From contig NZ_CP060404.1 in assembly GCF_014295035.1 (NCBI RefSeq), positions 6,798,501 to 6,862,500 of the forward strand: a stretch of DNA of 64,000 bases, in the 5' to 3' direction. A program made the position numbers and the translations under genes. Below the pieces are notes generated by a model. That model saw only the letters and a list, made by a program, of their open reading frames with translations. It had not been told where the DNA came from and did no database searches. Source of the stretch: Streptomyces buecherae (GTDB lineage: Bacteria; Actinomycetota; Actinomycetes; Streptomycetales; Streptomycetaceae). Below, piece after piece: positions 18,695 to 27,261 of this stretch. How positions within the stretch are numbered: position 1 is the stretch's first letter; the number at the start of each line of letters is the position of its first letter.

Positions 18695-19816
18695 ATGCCG
18701 TTGAGCCCCGAGGACGTGCGGAACAAGCAGTTCACGACCGTCCGCCTCCGAGAAGGCTATGACGAGGACGAGGTCGATGCCTTCCTCGACGAAGTCGAAG
18801 CGGAACTGACCCGACTGCTGCGCGAGAACGAGGACCTCCGGGCCAAGCTCGCCGCCGCGACGCGTGCCGCCGCGCAGAACCAGCAGCAAGGCATGCGCAA
18901 GCAGGAGCAGCAGGACCGACCCGGTGCCCCCGTGCCCGCCGCCATATCAGGTCCGCAGCCGGTGCCGCCTCAGCAGCAACAGCAACAGATGGGCGGACCG
19001 CCCCAGTTGCCCGGTGGCGCACCGCAGCTTCCGGCCGGCCCCGGCGGCCACGGCCCGCAGGGTCCGCACGGCCCCGGCCCCATGGGCCAGGGTGGCCCGG
19101 GCCCGATGGGCCAGCACGGTCCGATGGGTGGCCCCATGGGCCCCGGCGGCCCGCAGCTCCCGCAGCCCGGCCAGGGCCCCGGTGGCGACAGCGCGGCCCG
19201 AGTGCTCTCGCTGGCGCAGCAGACCGCCGACCAGGCGATCGCGGAGGCCCGTTCCGAGGCCAACAAGATCGTCGGCGAGGCGCGCAGCCGTGCCGAGGGC
19301 CTGGAGCGCGACGCGCGTGCCAAGGCCGACGCGCTGGAGCGGGACGCGCAGGAGAAGCACCGCGTGGCGATGGGCTCGTTGGAGTCGGCCCGCGCGACGC
19401 TGGAGCGCAAGGTCGAGGACCTGCGTGGCTTCGAGCGCGAGTACCGCACCCGTCTGAAGTCGTACCTGGAGAGCCAGCTCCGCCAGTTGGAGAACCAGGC
19501 CGACGACTCGCTGGCCCCGCCGCGCACCCCGGCGACCGCCTCGCTGCCGCCGTCCCCCTCGATGAGCGGCTCGATGGCCGCGGCCGGTGCCAGCTCCATG
19601 GGCGGTGGCGGTGGCCACACCATGGGCGGCAACCAGAGCATGGGTGGCAACCAGGGCATGGGCGGCAACGGCGGCGGCCCCTCGTACGGTGGGCAGCAGC
19701 AGATGTCCCCGGCGATGACGCAGCCGATGGCGCCGGTGCGACCGCAGGGTCCGCAGCCGATGCAGCAGGCCCCTTCGCCGATGCGGGGCTTCCTGATCGA
19801 CGAGGACGACAACTGA
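18695..19816 (+). CDS. divIVA: Polar growth and curvature-sensing protein DivIVA (Wag31)
   Basis: Coiled-coil scaffold that marks hyphal tips and recruits the polar growth machinery. It has 373 residues. The DivIVA lipid-binding N-terminus LSPEDVRNKQFTTVRLREGYDEDEVDAFLDE is at about 3-33, followed by a first coiled coil to about 70. A Gln/Pro/Gly/Met-rich linker at about 75-165 precedes a long second coiled coil at about 170-270 (Ala/Glu/Arg-rich heptads). The tail is Gly/Met-rich with short repeats such as MGGNQSMGGNQGMGGN. GAAGAAGAG precedes the ATG. It is the last gene of the dcw run and is followed by a strong terminator. Confidence 0.97.
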   Translation: MPLSPEDVRNKQFTTVRLREGYDEDEVDAFLDEVEAELTRLLRENEDLRAKLAAATRAAAQNQQQGMRKQEQQDRPGAPVPAAISGPQPVPPQQQQQQMGGPPQLPGGAPQLPAGPGGHGPQGPHGPGPMGQGGPGPMGQHGPMGGPMGPGGPQLPQPGQGPGGDSAARVLSLAQQTADQAIAEARSEANKIVGEARSRAEGLERDARAKADALERDAQEKHRVAMGSLESARATLERKVEDLRGFEREYRTRLKSYLESQLRQLENQADDSLAPPRTPATASLPPSPSMSGSMAAAGASSMGGGGGHTMGGNQSMGGNQGMGGNGGGPSYGGQQQMSPAMTQPMAPVRPQGPQPMQQAPSPMRGFLIDEDDN

Positions 19817-19861
19817 TCACCCCGACCGGGCGCCACTAGGCGCCAGTTGTCGGCGCACGTA

Positions 19862-19899
19862 CGGGCCGGGCCCCTGGGACTTCCCAGGGGCCCGGCCCG
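19862..19899 (+). terminator. Terminator hairpin after divIVA
   Basis: A perfect 17-bp inverted repeat (19862-19878 with 19883-19899) encloses a 4-nt loop, followed by TTGT. It lies 45 bp after the divIVA stop and closes the dcw transcription unit. Confidence 0.88.
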
Positions 19900-20067
19900 T
19901 TGTGCTGCCGGCGCACGCCGGAGCGGGCGCGCTTCCCCCGTGCTGCTGAACCCGACGCACGGTGCGGGGGGTCCCCTGCGCGGGTGAGGCGCGCCGCGGT
20001 GCGGGGGAGTGGTCGCGGGAGCGGCGGGGTGGCGCGGGTGTCGTACGGCTCGGCGGTGCTCGAACGC

Positions 20068-20112
20068 GACGGCGCCCCCGGTTCGCGGGGTGCGCGGACC
20101 GGGGGCGCCGTC
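20068..20112 (-). terminator. Terminator hairpin after ileS
   Basis: Perfect 15-bp arms (20068-20082 and 20098-20112) with a 15-nt loop lie just beyond the leftward ileS stop. Together with the divIVA hairpin it insulates the convergent genes. The 312-bp interval 19817-20128 holds only these two hairpins. Confidence 0.8.
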
Positions 20113-20128
20113 TGGGGCGGGACCGGGG

Positions 20129-23100
20129 TTACACCTTGCGCAGCCGGAAGGTCAGGCCCAGCGGCTCGTCCGTGAACGGCTCGCCGTAGCTGTCGTCGGC
20201 CTCGCCCTCGGCGAAGTCGGTGCCCAGCACCTCGTCGGCGATGAGCGCCGTGTGTTCGGCGACGGCCGCGGCGGTCTCCTGGTTCGAGGCCGACCAGCGC
20301 ACCGCGATCCGGTCCGCGACGTCGAGCCCGGAGTTCTTCCGCGCCTCCTGGATCAGCCGGATGGCGTCCCGGGCCAGGCCCGCGCGGCGCAGCTCCGGGG
20401 TGATCTCCAGGTCGAGGGCGACGGTCGCGCCCGCGTCGGAGGCCACCGACCAGCCCTCGCGCGGGGTTTCGGTGATGATGACCTCGTCGGGCGCCAGCTC
20501 CACGCGCTCGCCGTCCACGGTCACCGCGGCGGTGCCCTCGCGCAGCGCCAGCGAGAGCGCGGCGGCGTCCGCCTCGGCGACGGCCTTGGCCACCGCCTGC
20601 ACGCCCTTGCCGAACCGCTTGCCCAGGGCGCGGAAGTTGGCCTTCGCCGTGGTGTCCACCAGCGAGCCGCCCATCCCGGACAGCGAGGCCAGCGACGTGA
20701 CGTTGAGTTCCTCGGCGATCTGCGCCCGCAGCTCCTCGGGCAGCGACTCGAAGCCCGCGACGCCGATCAGCGCCCGCGACAGCGGCTGCCGGGTCTTGAC
20801 GCCGGACTCGGCGCGCGAGGCGCGGCCCAGCTCGACCAGCCGGCGCACCAGCAGCATCCGCTCCGAGAGCAGCGGGTCGATCAGTGCCGGGTCCGCCTCG
20901 GGCCACGTCGCCAGGTGCACCGAGTCCGGGGCGTCCGGGTCGACCGGGACCACCAGGTCCTGCCAGACGCGCTCGGTGATGAACGGGACGAGCGGGGCCA
21001 TGAGCCGGGTCACGGTCTCCACCGCCTCGTGCAGGGTGCGCAGCGCCGCGGCGTCGCCCTGCCAGAAGCGGCGCCGGGAGCGGCGCACGTACCAGTTGGA
21101 CAGGCCGTCCACGAACGCGGACAGCAGCTTGCCCGCGCGCTGCGTGTCGTACGCCTCCAGGGCGGCGGTGACCTGGTCGGTCAGCGCGTGCAGTTCGCTC
21201 AGCACCCAGCGGTCGAGCAGCGGCCGGTCGGCCGGCGCCGGGTCGGCGGCGCTGGGGGCCCAGCCGGACGTGCGGGCGTACAGGGCCTGGAAGGCGACGG
21301 TGTTCCAGTACGTGAGCAGGGTCTTGCGCACGACCTCCTGGATCGTGCCGTGCCCGACCCGGCGCGCGGCCCACGGGGAGCCGCCGGCGGCCATGAACCA
21401 GCGGACGGCGTCCGCGCCGTGCTGGTCCATCAGCGGGATGGGCTGCAGGATGTTGCCCAGGTGCTTGGACATCTTGCGGCCGTCCTCGGCGAGGATGTGG
21501 CCGAGGCAGACCACGTTCTCGTACGAGGACCTGTCGAAGACCAGGGTGCCGACGGCCATCAGCGTGTAGAACCAGCCGCGGGTCTGGTCGATCGCCTCGG
21601 AGATGAACTGCGCCGGGTAGCGCTTCTCGAACAGCTCCTTGTTCTGGTACGGGTAGCCCCACTGCGCGAAGGGCATCGAGCCCGAGTCGTACCAGGCGTC
21701 GATGACCTCCGGCACGCGCTCCGCCGTCAGCGCGCACCCCTCGTGCGGGCAGCCGAAGGTGACCGCGTCGATGTACGGGCGGTGCGGGTCGAGGCCCGAC
21801 TGGTCGGTCCCGGTCAGCTCGGTCAGCTCGGCGCGGGAGCCGACGCAGGTGAGGTGGCCCTCCTCGCAGCGCCAGATGGGCAGCGGGGTGCCCCAGTAGC
21901 GGTTGCGGGACAGCGCCCAGTCGATGTTGTTGTTGAGCCAGTCGCCGAAGCGACCGGTCTTGACCGAGTCGGGGAACCAGTTGGTCCGCTCGTTCTCCTC
22001 CAGGAGCCGGTCCTTGACCGCCGTGGTCCTGATGTACCAGGACGGCTGCGCGTAGTAGAGCAGCGCCGTGTGGCAGCGCCAGCAGTGCGGGTAGCTGTGC
22101 TCGTACGCCACGTGCCGGAACAGCAGGTCGCGCGCCTGGAGGTCGGCGACCAGGGCCTCGTCGGCCTTCTTGAAGAACTGGCCGCCGACCAGCTCGATCT
22201 CTTCCTCGAAGGTGCCGTCCGGGCGGACCGGGTTGATCACCGGCAGGCCGTAGCCCCGGCAGGTCTTGAGGTCGTCCTCACCGAAGGCGGGGGCCTGGTG
22301 GACCAGGCCGGTGCCGTCCTCGGTGGTGACGTACTCGGCGCAGACGACGAAGTTGGCGTCCTCCAACTCGACCAGCTCGAACGGGCGCTGGTAAGTCCAG
22401 CGCTCCATCTCGCGCCCGGTGAAGGAGTCGCCGGTCGCCTCCCAGCCCTCGCCCAGCGCCTTGGCCAGCAGCGGCTCGGCGACCACCAGCTTCTGTCGGC
22501 CGTCGGTCGCGACGACGTAGCGCACGTCCGGGTGCGCGGCGACGGCGGTGTTGGACACCAGCGTCCACGGCGTGGTCGTCCAGATCAGCAGCGCGGCCTC
22601 GCCGGCGAGCGGCCCCGAGGTGAGCGGCAGCCGCACGTAGACCGACGGGTCGACCACGGTCTCGTACCCCTGGGCCAGCTCGTGGTCCGAGAGGCCGGTG
22701 CCGCAGCGCGGGCACCACGGGGCGACGCGGTGGTCCTGGACGAGGAGTCCCTTGCCGAAGATCTCCTTGAGCGACCACCACACGGAGTCCACGTAGCTCG
22801 GGTCCATGGTGCGGTACGCGTTGTCGAGGTCGGTCCAGTACCCCATGCGCGTGGTCAGCTCGGCGAAGGCGTCGGTGTGGCGGGTCACCGACTCGCGGCA
22901 CTTCGCGTTGAACTCCGCGATGCCGTACGCCTCGATGTCCTTCTTGCCGTTGAAGCCCAGCTCCTTCTCGACCGCCAGCTCGACGGGCAGCCCGTGGCAG
23001 TCCCAGCCGGCCTTGCGGGCGACGTGGTAGCCGCGCATGGTGCGGAAGCGGGGGAAGACGTCCTTGAAGACGCGGGCCTCGATGTGGTGGGCGCCCGGCA

Positions 23101-23284
23101 TGCCGTTGGCGGTGGGCGGGCCCTCGTAGAAGACCCACTCCGGCTTGCCATCGGACTGTTCGAGCGACCGGGCGAAGATCTTGTTCTCGCGCCAGAAGTC
23201 GAGCACGGCGTGCTCCAGGGCAGGCAGGTCGACCTGGGCGGGCACCGGGCGGTACTGCGGCGGCTGCGACGACTGTGGCGTCAT
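20129..23284 (-). CDS. ileS: Isoleucyl-tRNA synthetase, type 2 (IleRS2) with GXHH signature
   Basis: Charges tRNA-Ile. The start is ATG 23284, giving 1051 residues; the frame is open further upstream, but that part is the T-box leader. Visible landmarks are the editing-domain region, the KMSKS-type loop GRKMSKHLGN, and a C-terminal anticodon-binding domain typical of the eukaryote-like type 2 enzymes. The HIGH motif is altered: PPTANGMPGAHHIEA aligns G64-A-H-H67 with H-I-G-H. Established knowledge: type 2 IleRS is intrinsically less mupirocin-sensitive, and a GXHH form has been described as hyper-resistant. GGAGG sits upstream of the ATG and is probably sequestered by the leader. Confidence 0.97.
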   Translation of the reverse strand: MTPQSSQPPQYRPVPAQVDLPALEHAVLDFWRENKIFARSLEQSDGKPEWVFYEGPPTANGMPGAHHIEARVFKDVFPRFRTMRGYHVARKAGWDCHGLPVELAVEKELGFNGKKDIEAYGIAEFNAKCRESVTRHTDAFAELTTRMGYWTDLDNAYRTMDPSYVDSVWWSLKEIFGKGLLVQDHRVAPWCPRCGTGLSDHELAQGYETVVDPSVYVRLPLTSGPLAGEAALLIWTTTPWTLVSNTAVAAHPDVRYVVATDGRQKLVVAEPLLAKALGEGWEATGDSFTGREMERWTYQRPFELVELEDANFVVCAEYVTTEDGTGLVHQAPAFGEDDLKTCRGYGLPVINPVRPDGTFEEEIELVGGQFFKKADEALVADLQARDLLFRHVAYEHSYPHCWRCHTALLYYAQPSWYIRTTAVKDRLLEENERTNWFPDSVKTGRFGDWLNNNIDWALSRNRYWGTPLPIWRCEEGHLTCVGSRAELTELTGTDQSGLDPHRPYIDAVTFGCPHEGCALTAERVPEVIDAWYDSGSMPFAQWGYPYQNKELFEKRYPAQFISEAIDQTRGWFYTLMAVGTLVFDRSSYENVVCLGHILAEDGRKMSKHLGNILQPIPLMDQHGADAVRWFMAAGGSPWAARRVGHGTIQEVVRKTLLTYWNTVAFQALYARTSGWAPSAADPAPADRPLLDRWVLSELHALTDQVTAALEAYDTQRAGKLLSAFVDGLSNWYVRRSRRRFWQGDAAALRTLHEAVETVTRLMAPLVPFITERVWQDLVVPVDPDAPDSVHLATWPEADPALIDPLLSERMLLVRRLVELGRASRAESGVKTRQPLSRALIGVAGFESLPEELRAQIAEELNVTSLASLSGMGGSLVDTTAKANFRALGKRFGKGVQAVAKAVAEADAAALSLALREGTAAVTVDGERVELAPDEVIITETPREGWSVASDAGATVALDLEITPELRRAGLARDAIRLIQEARKNSGLDVADRIAVRWSASNQETAAAVAEHTALIADEVLGTDFAEGEADDSYGEPFTDEPLGLTFRLRKV

Positions 23285-23515
23285 GAGGGTGTCTCTTCCT
23301 CCGGCGGAACGGCTGCTGCGTGGTCCGTCGGAGGGACGAGAGCAGGGCTGCTCCCGCGGTACCACCCTCCTTGGCCGTGAGCGGTGCTCACGGCCCCCTC
23401 ATTGGGGTCGCGCTGTCGGTTCTACTCGCATCCGTCTCGCGGAAACTTTCTTCCGACGACTCCGGGGTGATCTTCACGCCGCGCTGACCCTCGGGCTCAC
23501 ACCGTCCCCGAGTCG
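23285..23515 (-). promoter_or_regulatory. T-box riboswitch leader of ileS (translational type, short stem I)
   Basis: Read leftward, the leader carries the near-invariant T-box core GGAGGGTGGTACCGCG (23370 down to 23355), which pairs with the uncharged tRNA acceptor end. Upstream, 23506-23515 pairs with 23457-23467 to form a short stem I. Inside its 3' edge is ATC at 23471-23469, an isoleucine specifier. There is no U-run terminator before the gene, and the leader ends at the GGAGG of ileS. This fits the actinobacterial class controlling translation initiation. A TACACT hexamer on the minus strand (23574-23569) is a candidate -10, giving a leader of about 280 nt. Confidence 0.9.
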
Positions 23516-23574
23516 CTCGTGGCCGCCTTCGGCGCTACTCGTCCCCTTCCACGCCTCTCGCTGCGCACAGTGTA

Positions 23575-23903
23575 CGACCCGTCTGCCGCCCGGCCGACCG
23601 CGTTTCCGCGCCGGGGGAGCCCGGCGCGGGCCGGTTGGGGTTACCCCCGCGTACACGCCGGCGGGTGGCGGGCGCCGTGGACGTCGGTGGCGTTGGCGTG
23701 GCCGGGGGCCGGATTACCGCGCGTGCGGCGGGGCACAACGGATGAGACCGGCCTGCCAGGTAGCGGGCCGATTACCGCGTCTTCTCGGGTGGAGGTGCCC
23801 GGGCCCCGGAGGTCGGCGTGCCCTGTTGCCGCGTGGTGGGAGTCGTTTTATCGTTCCGGCACGATTCGCGCGCAAGGTCACCATATGTGAAGGGGTTGCG
23901 GCC
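23575..23903. other. Divergent spacer between ileS leader and the DksA-like gene
   Basis: No gene supported. It contains the putative start of the ileS leader transcript at its left edge and presumably the promoter of the rightward gene. GTGAAGGGG just before 23904 is a plausible ribosome binding site. Confidence 0.4.
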
Positions 23904-25088
23904 ATGGTGGCGAAGAAGACCGCCGTGCGGCACTCCACGGCCCCGGCCCCAGCGGCCCCGTCCGCGCGGCACAGCACCTCCGTCGCGCCTCCCCCCACGG
24001 GGGACGGGGCGCCTACGGGAGGGGAGGAGACGGCGGCTGGCGGAGCCGCGCCGGCGGCGGGGAAGCCGGTGAGGAAGCGGACCGGGCGACCCGCCACGCC
24101 ATCCGCCGGGCAGCCGGCGGCGAAGCGGGGCGCGACGAGGCAGGGCGCGACCAAGCAGACGGCGCACGACCCGAGCGCAGCAACGGAGACCGCGCCGAAG
24201 AAGGCGGCGGCGAAGAAGGCCACGACGAAGAAGAGCGCGGCGAAGAAGAGCGCGGCCAAGAAGACGACGGCCACGAAGGCCCCGGCGAAGAAGACGTCCG
24301 CGGTGAGGAAGGTCGCACCGAAGACGACCACCGAGCCAGACACCGCGGCGGCGCCGGCCACGAAGGCCCCGGCCGACAAGCCCGCGCGGAAGGCGGCGGC
24401 CACGCCGCCAGCACCGTACGACCAGGAAACACCCGGTCCCGACGTGTCGGGGCCCGGGGGCACGACCGCACCACAGGGCACGACCGCCGCGCCCGCCGCG
24501 AACACCGTGGCCGCCCCGGCGCTGAAGAGCACGGCCAAGAAGGCTGCACCTGCCGAGAAGGCGGTGCCCGCGAAGAAGACGGGAGCCAAGAACGTGGCTG
24601 CTAAGGAGACTCCGGGTGGGGCGTCGACCGCCAAGCGGGCCGTGACGGAGGTGGCCGCGCTGCCGGGAGCGCGCGCGGCCACCGCCGCCGAACCCGGCGA
24701 GCTGGCCGTTCGGCCGGGCGAGGACCCCTGGTCGCCCGAGGAGGCGCGACAGGCGCGCACCGCGTTGCAGGAGGAGGCCGAGCGGCTGCGCGCCGAGATC
24801 CAGGCGTCGGAGGAGGCGCTCAGCGGTCTGATGCGGGACTCCGGCGACGGGGCGGGCGACGACCAGGCCGACACCGGCACCAAGAACGTCACGCGCGAGC
24901 ACGAGATGGCGTTGAACAGCAACGCCCGCGAGATGCTGCTGCAGAGCGAGCGCGCGCTCGCCCGGCTCGGGGCCGGCACGTACGGGCTGTGCGAGAACTG
25001 CGGCAAGCCGATCGGCAAGGCCAGGATGCAGGCGTTTCCGCGGGCCACCCTGTGTGTGGAGTGCAAGCAGCGGCAGGAACGCCGCTGA
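23904..25088 (+). CDS. DksA/TraR-type C4 zinc-finger protein with histone-H1-like Lys/Ala tail
   Basis: The protein has 394 residues from ATG 23904. Residues about 1-270 are low complexity; about 85-165 are rich in KKAAAKK, KKSAAKK and TKAPAKK repeats like histone H1 tails. A helical hairpin follows (SPEEARQARTALQEEAERLR, about residues 275-330), then a four-cysteine zinc finger (CENCG ... CVEC, C-X2-C-X17-C-X2-C) at the C-terminus. Family knowledge: DksA proteins enter the RNA polymerase secondary channel, while the tail suggests DNA binding, so this may couple nucleoid binding and transcription. It lies 80 bp upstream of lspA. Confidence 0.85.
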   Translation: MVAKKTAVRHSTAPAPAAPSARHSTSVAPPPTGDGAPTGGEETAAGGAAPAAGKPVRKRTGRPATPSAGQPAAKRGATRQGATKQTAHDPSAATETAPKKAAAKKATTKKSAAKKSAAKKTTATKAPAKKTSAVRKVAPKTTTEPDTAAAPATKAPADKPARKAAATPPAPYDQETPGPDVSGPGGTTAPQGTTAAPAANTVAAPALKSTAKKAAPAEKAVPAKKTGAKNVAAKETPGGASTAKRAVTEVAALPGARAATAAEPGELAVRPGEDPWSPEEARQARTALQEEAERLRAEIQASEEALSGLMRDSGDGAGDDQADTGTKNVTREHEMALNSNAREMLLQSERALARLGAGTYGLCENCGKPIGKARMQAFPRATLCVECKQRQERR

Positions 25089-25168
25089 CGGCGCTCGCTC
25101 GCGGTGTCGTACCCTCGTGCTCTACCGGGCGTGGCGTGGCGCACGGGGAGCGACGTAGAGGGACTTAC

Positions 25169-25765
25169 GTGACAGAGGCGGAGCAGGCCATCGGAACGCC
25201 AGAGCCGGAGCGGCCGGAAGAGGCCGACAAGGCGGCGCAAGCCGATGCCGCGGCGGAGCCGGGCACGGACGGCGGGCGGGGCCAGCGGCGGATTCCCGTG
25301 CTGCTGGTGGTCGCCGCGTTCGCCTATCTGCTCGACCTGGTGACCAAGATCGTCGTGGTCTCCGAGCTGGAGCACGAGGGCGCGATCGAGATCCTCGGCA
25401 CCTGGCTGCAGCTTGAGGTGATACGCAACCGCGGCGCCGCCTTCGGCTTCGGCGAGGCCATGACCATCGTCTTCACCTGCATCGCCGCCATCGTGGTCGG
25501 GGTGATCGCCCGGATCGCGCGCAAGCTGTACAGCGTGCCGTGGGCGATCGCGCTCGGGCTGCTGCTCGGCGGGGCGCTCGGCAACCTCACGGACCGGCTG
25601 CTGCGCACGCCCGGCGGGTTCAAGGGCGCGGTGGTCGACTTCATCGCGCCCGCGCACTTCGCGGTCTTCAACCTCGCCGACTCCGCCATCGTCTGCGGCG
25701 GCATCCTCATCGTGATCCTGTCCTTCCGGGGCCTGGACCCGGACGGCACGGTGCACCGGGACTGA
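25169..25765 (+). CDS. lspA: Lipoprotein signal peptidase (signal peptidase II)
   Basis: Membrane aspartyl protease that cleaves lipoprotein signal peptides after lipidation. It has 198 residues from GTG 25169. An acidic cytoplasmic N-terminus (about 40 residues) precedes four hydrophobic helices. The family signatures are VIRNRGAAFGF, GNLTDRLLR with the first catalytic Asp, and VVDFIAPAHFAVFNLADSAI with the second. AGAGGGA precedes the start. A strong hairpin follows the gene. Confidence 0.97.
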   Translation: MTEAEQAIGTPEPERPEEADKAAQADAAAEPGTDGGRGQRRIPVLLVVAAFAYLLDLVTKIVVVSELEHEGAIEILGTWLQLEVIRNRGAAFGFGEAMTIVFTCIAAIVVGVIARIARKLYSVPWAIALGLLLGGALGNLTDRLLRTPGGFKGAVVDFIAPAHFAVFNLADSAIVCGGILIVILSFRGLDPDGTVHRD

Positions 25766-25820
25766 CCCCGCGCGGGGGCCGACCCTCCCTCGTCCCCCAC
25801 CGATCCCCGACCGACCTCCA

Positions 25821-25860
25821 CCGATGCCCGGCCGGGCCACGGCGCCCGGCCGGGCATCGG
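25821..25860 (+). terminator. Terminator hairpin after lspA
   Basis: A 16-bp perfect inverted repeat (25821-25836 with 25845-25860) has an 8-nt loop. It separates lspA from the next gene, which has its own promoter. Confidence 0.8.
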
Positions 25861-25955
25861 CGTTCCCCGCGCCGCCGGGCCCGGAGGCGGTGGGCCGTGC
25901 CCCGGTGCGGGACAGGGCGTACGGGGGCGTGTCGCTCGTCCGGCATACTCGTCGG

Positions 25956-26897
25956 GTGAGCACGCTTCCCGAGATCCGCACGCTGCCCGTACCCGATGGC
26001 CTGGAGGGCGAACGCGTCGATGCCGCGCTGGCCCGTATGTTCGGCTTCTCCCGCACCAAGGCGGCCGAGCTGGCCGCCGCGGGGAAGGTGCGGGTGGACG
26101 GCTCGGAGGCCGGCAAGTCCGACCGGGTCTCCGGCGGCGCCTGGCTGGAGGTGGAGATGCCACGGGCGGCGCCGCCCGTGCGGGTCGTCGCCGAGCCCGT
26201 CGAGGGCATGGAGATCGTGCACGACGACGAGGACATCGTCGTCGTGGTCAAGCCGGTCGGCGTCGCCGCCCACCCGAGCCCCGGCTGGACCGGCACCACC
26301 GTCATCGGCGGCCTCGCCGCCGCCGGCTACCGCATCTCCACCTCCGGCGCCGCCGAGCGCCAGGGCATCGTGCACCGGCTGGACGTGGGCACCTCGGGCC
26401 TGATGGTGGTCGCCAAGTCGGAGCGCGCCTACACGCTGCTCAAGCAGCAGTTCCGGGAGCGCACGGTCGACAAGCGCTACCACGCGCTGGTGCAGGGCCA
26501 CCCCGACCCGATGAGCGGCACCATCGACGCGCCGATCGGCCGGCACCCGAGTGCCGACTACAAGTGGGCGGTCACCGCCGAGGGCAAGCCCAGCGTCACC
26601 CACTACGACCTCATCGAGGCGTTCCGCTCCGCGAGCCTGCTGGACATCAAGCTGGAGACGGGGCGTACGCACCAGATCCGGGTGCACATGGCCGCCCACC
26701 GCCACCCGTGCGCCGGCGACCTCACCTACGGCGCCGACCCGACGCTGGCCAAGCGGCTCGGGCTGACGCGGCAGTGGCTGCACGCCATGCGGCTGGGGTT
26801 CGAGCACCCGGCGGACGGGCGCTGGGTGGAGTTCGAGAGCGGCTACCCCGACGACCTCCAGCAGGCCCTGGACCGGGTGCGGGCCGACAGCGCCTGA
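25956..26897 (+). CDS. RluA/RluD-family 23S rRNA pseudouridine synthase
   Basis: The protein has 313 residues from GTG 25956. An N-terminal S4 RNA-binding domain (GERVDAALARMFGFSRTKAAELAAAGKVRVDG, about 13-45) precedes the catalytic domain with HRLDVGTSGLMVVAKS, where the Asp is the nucleophile, and LETGRTHQIRVHMAAHRHPCAGD. Domain order and length match RluD, which modifies helix 69 of 23S rRNA. CATACT (25944-25949) lies 6 nt before the GTG and no Shine-Dalgarno is present, so a leaderless transcript is likely. lspA-rluD adjacency is common. Confidence 0.93.
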   Translation: MSTLPEIRTLPVPDGLEGERVDAALARMFGFSRTKAAELAAAGKVRVDGSEAGKSDRVSGGAWLEVEMPRAAPPVRVVAEPVEGMEIVHDDEDIVVVVKPVGVAAHPSPGWTGTTVIGGLAAAGYRISTSGAAERQGIVHRLDVGTSGLMVVAKSERAYTLLKQQFRERTVDKRYHALVQGHPDPMSGTIDAPIGRHPSADYKWAVTAEGKPSVTHYDLIEAFRSASLLDIKLETGRTHQIRVHMAAHRHPCAGDLTYGADPTLAKRLGLTRQWLHAMRLGFEHPADGRWVEFESGYPDDLQQALDRVRADSA

Positions 26898-27261
26898 CCC
26901 ACCGCGCCCCGAGGCTGCCGCACCACCCCGCCGTCGTACGCCGCGCCCAGCCGGCCCTCCGCGCGCCCGCGCCGTGACCAGCCCGGCCCCGGCGGCTCAC
27001 CCGGCCGGCCGAGCCGCCGGGTCCGGGTCATCCGCTGGGCGCGTCACGGCCGGGGCCGCGCGCACCCGAGCCGCCCCGCGTACCCGCCCCGCGTGCGCCG
27101 CGCGCACGTCCCGCGCGGGTGCCGTGGGTGCCTCGGCGCCGTGCCGGGGCGCGGTGTCGGGTGCGCCGGGTGACCGGGCCCGGAGCGAGCGCGGCGGGTG
27201 GCGTGCGGAAATGGCACGCTGGAAGCCGTGATCACCTGACCGTCATCGGAAGGTTCGGCCC
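26898..27261. other. Intergenic region, no gene recognised
   Basis: 364 bp of very G/C-rich sequence. Short frames on both strands lack codon bias or recognisable protein. The right end should contain the promoter of the antiporter gene; no clear hexamers could be assigned. Confidence 0.4.

Noticed and set aside
20009..23380. Long plus-strand frame opposite ileS
   Set aside because: Shadow of ileS, which has all synthetase motifs on the minus strand.
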